Shown here piece by piece: positions 63,396-64,000 of a stretch of 64,000 nucleotides of DNA. Every line of letters begins with the position of its first letter. The first letter of the stretch is position 1. This DNA is from Palsa-504 sp963742795. GTDB lineage: Bacteria > Actinomycetota > Actinomycetes > Streptosporangiales > Streptosporangiaceae. The stretch lies in assembly GCA_963742795.1 (NCBI GenBank), contig CAVUNL010000005.1, positions 434,001 to 498,000 on the forward strand, read 5' to 3'. A program made the position numbers and the translations under genes. Under the pieces are notes generated by a model. That model did no database searches. It was not told the DNA's origin and saw nothing but the letters and a program-made list of their open reading frames with translations.

Positions 63396-64000
63396 GTGCA
63401 GACCCTTCCGTCCGACTCTGGTTCCGGCCTCGTGCTGGCACCCTTCCGCGGCATCCGTTACGCCCGTGACCGGGTGAGCGGCATCGCAAACGTCACCTCA
63501 CCACCGTACGACGTGATCAGCGGAGGCATCCTCGAGAACCTGCGGGCGGCCGACCCGCATAACGTTGTCCGTCTTATCCTGCCAGGCGAGGGCGCTGATG
63601 CGAGCCAGGCCGCGGCCAGCCTGCTGCGCGAGTGGCTGTCGGCAGGGGTCCTGATCAGGGACCGGATGCCCGCGTTGTACCTGTACGAGCAGGCCGACGA
63701 GGCCTCGTCGTGGCTCCAGCGCGGCATCATCAGCCTGGTCCGGCTCGGTTCGCCCGAGACGGCGGGCATCCTGCCTCATGAGGGCGTCATGCCGGGACTG
63801 GTGGCCGACCGGAAGGCGCTGATGGCGGCGACAAGGGCCAACCTGGAGCCGATCTTCCTCATCTACGATCGCGAGGGCGGCGGAACCCGGCCTGATGAGG
63901 CCGCGCCCACGGCCACCGAGATCATCGACCACGTCGCGGCCGAGCATACGCCGATTGTGTCGATCACGACCGAGGACGGAGTGAAGCACCGATTGTGGCG
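63396..64000 (+). CDS. DUF1015 family protein (cut by right edge)
   Basis: The GTG at 63396 gives MQTLPSDSGSGLVLAPFRGI RYARDRVSGIANVTSPPYDV ISGGILENL. Conserved phrases follow: NVVRLILPGEG, PALYLYEQADEASSWLQRGI ISLVRLG, ILPHEGVMPGLVADRKALMA ATRANLEPIFLIYD. These are the markers of the DUF1015 family (sometimes described as putative serine/phosphoserine-related proteins); the function is unproved. The gene runs past position 64000. Confidence 0.85.
   Translation, partial: MQTLPSDSGSGLVLAPFRGIRYARDRVSGIANVTSPPYDVISGGILENLRAADPHNVVRLILPGEGADASQAAASLLREWLSAGVLIRDRMPALYLYEQADEASSWLQRGIISLVRLGSPETAGILPHEGVMPGLVADRKALMAATRANLEPIFLIYDREGGGTRPDEAAPTATEIIDHVAAEHTPIVSITTEDGVKHRLW

Overview
The window is high-GC chromosomal DNA of an actinobacterium. 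The evidence is frequent GTG/TTG starts, mycothiol-type and F420-type enzymes, a GlnR-type operator in front of glnA, and a neighbourhood (lipB, lipA, DUF4191, RDD, glnA ... glnE, glnA2, nadE, panB, map) in the gene set and order known from Streptomyces and mycobacteria. A genus cannot be named from the sequence.

Region by region. 1-3.3 kb: minus-strand cluster of SigJ-type ECF sigma genes (one cut by the window edge, one with an in-frame internal deletion), a frameshifted NAD-dependent epimerase and two paralogous four-helix membrane proteins. 3.3-9.1 kb: lipoate synthesis (lipB, lipA), a DUF4191 protein, an RDD membrane protein and glnA with a GlnR box. 9.3-15.7 kb: a sensor-like membrane protein and a lipoprotein, then a decay zone with remnants of an SDR, a luciferase-like monooxygenase, a sensor protein and a phospholipase C-type enzyme around an ankyrin-repeat gene. 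15.7-23.6 kb: secreted proteins, acetyltransferases, methyltransferases and a CoA transferase-like gene. 23.6-31.2 kb: accessory block of a solo TnpB element, a large nSTAND ATPase/WD40 protein, a class A beta-lactamase-like protein and an AraC regulator. 31.2-48.4 kb: glnE, betaine-aldehyde dehydrogenase-like gene, S9 peptidase, glnA2, nadE, an MFS exporter with TetR regulator, a beta-lactamase-family hydrolase and panB. 48.4-64 kb: small enzymes, a PIG-L deacetylase, an AT-rich gap with DnaA-box-like sites, enoyl-CoA hydratase, an F420 reductase-like gene, two double-domain YbjQ proteins, map, a thioesterase, an ABC exporter pair, a degenerate cysteine dioxygenase-like protein, a HAD phosphatase, a TPR protein and a DUF1015 gene cut by the right edge.

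The central theme is nitrogen metabolism. GlnA carries the tyrosine that GlnE adenylylates, GlnE itself is here, GlnA2 sits between GlnE and NadE, and GlnR-like sites lie before glnA and in the glnA2/nadE divergent gap.

Caution: several genes, including the normally conserved glnE, are broken only by 1-2 base shifts and are otherwise full length. This looks more like uncorrected indel errors than gene death. Those cases are kept apart from genes that have lost whole internal blocks, which simple base-calling errors do not explain.
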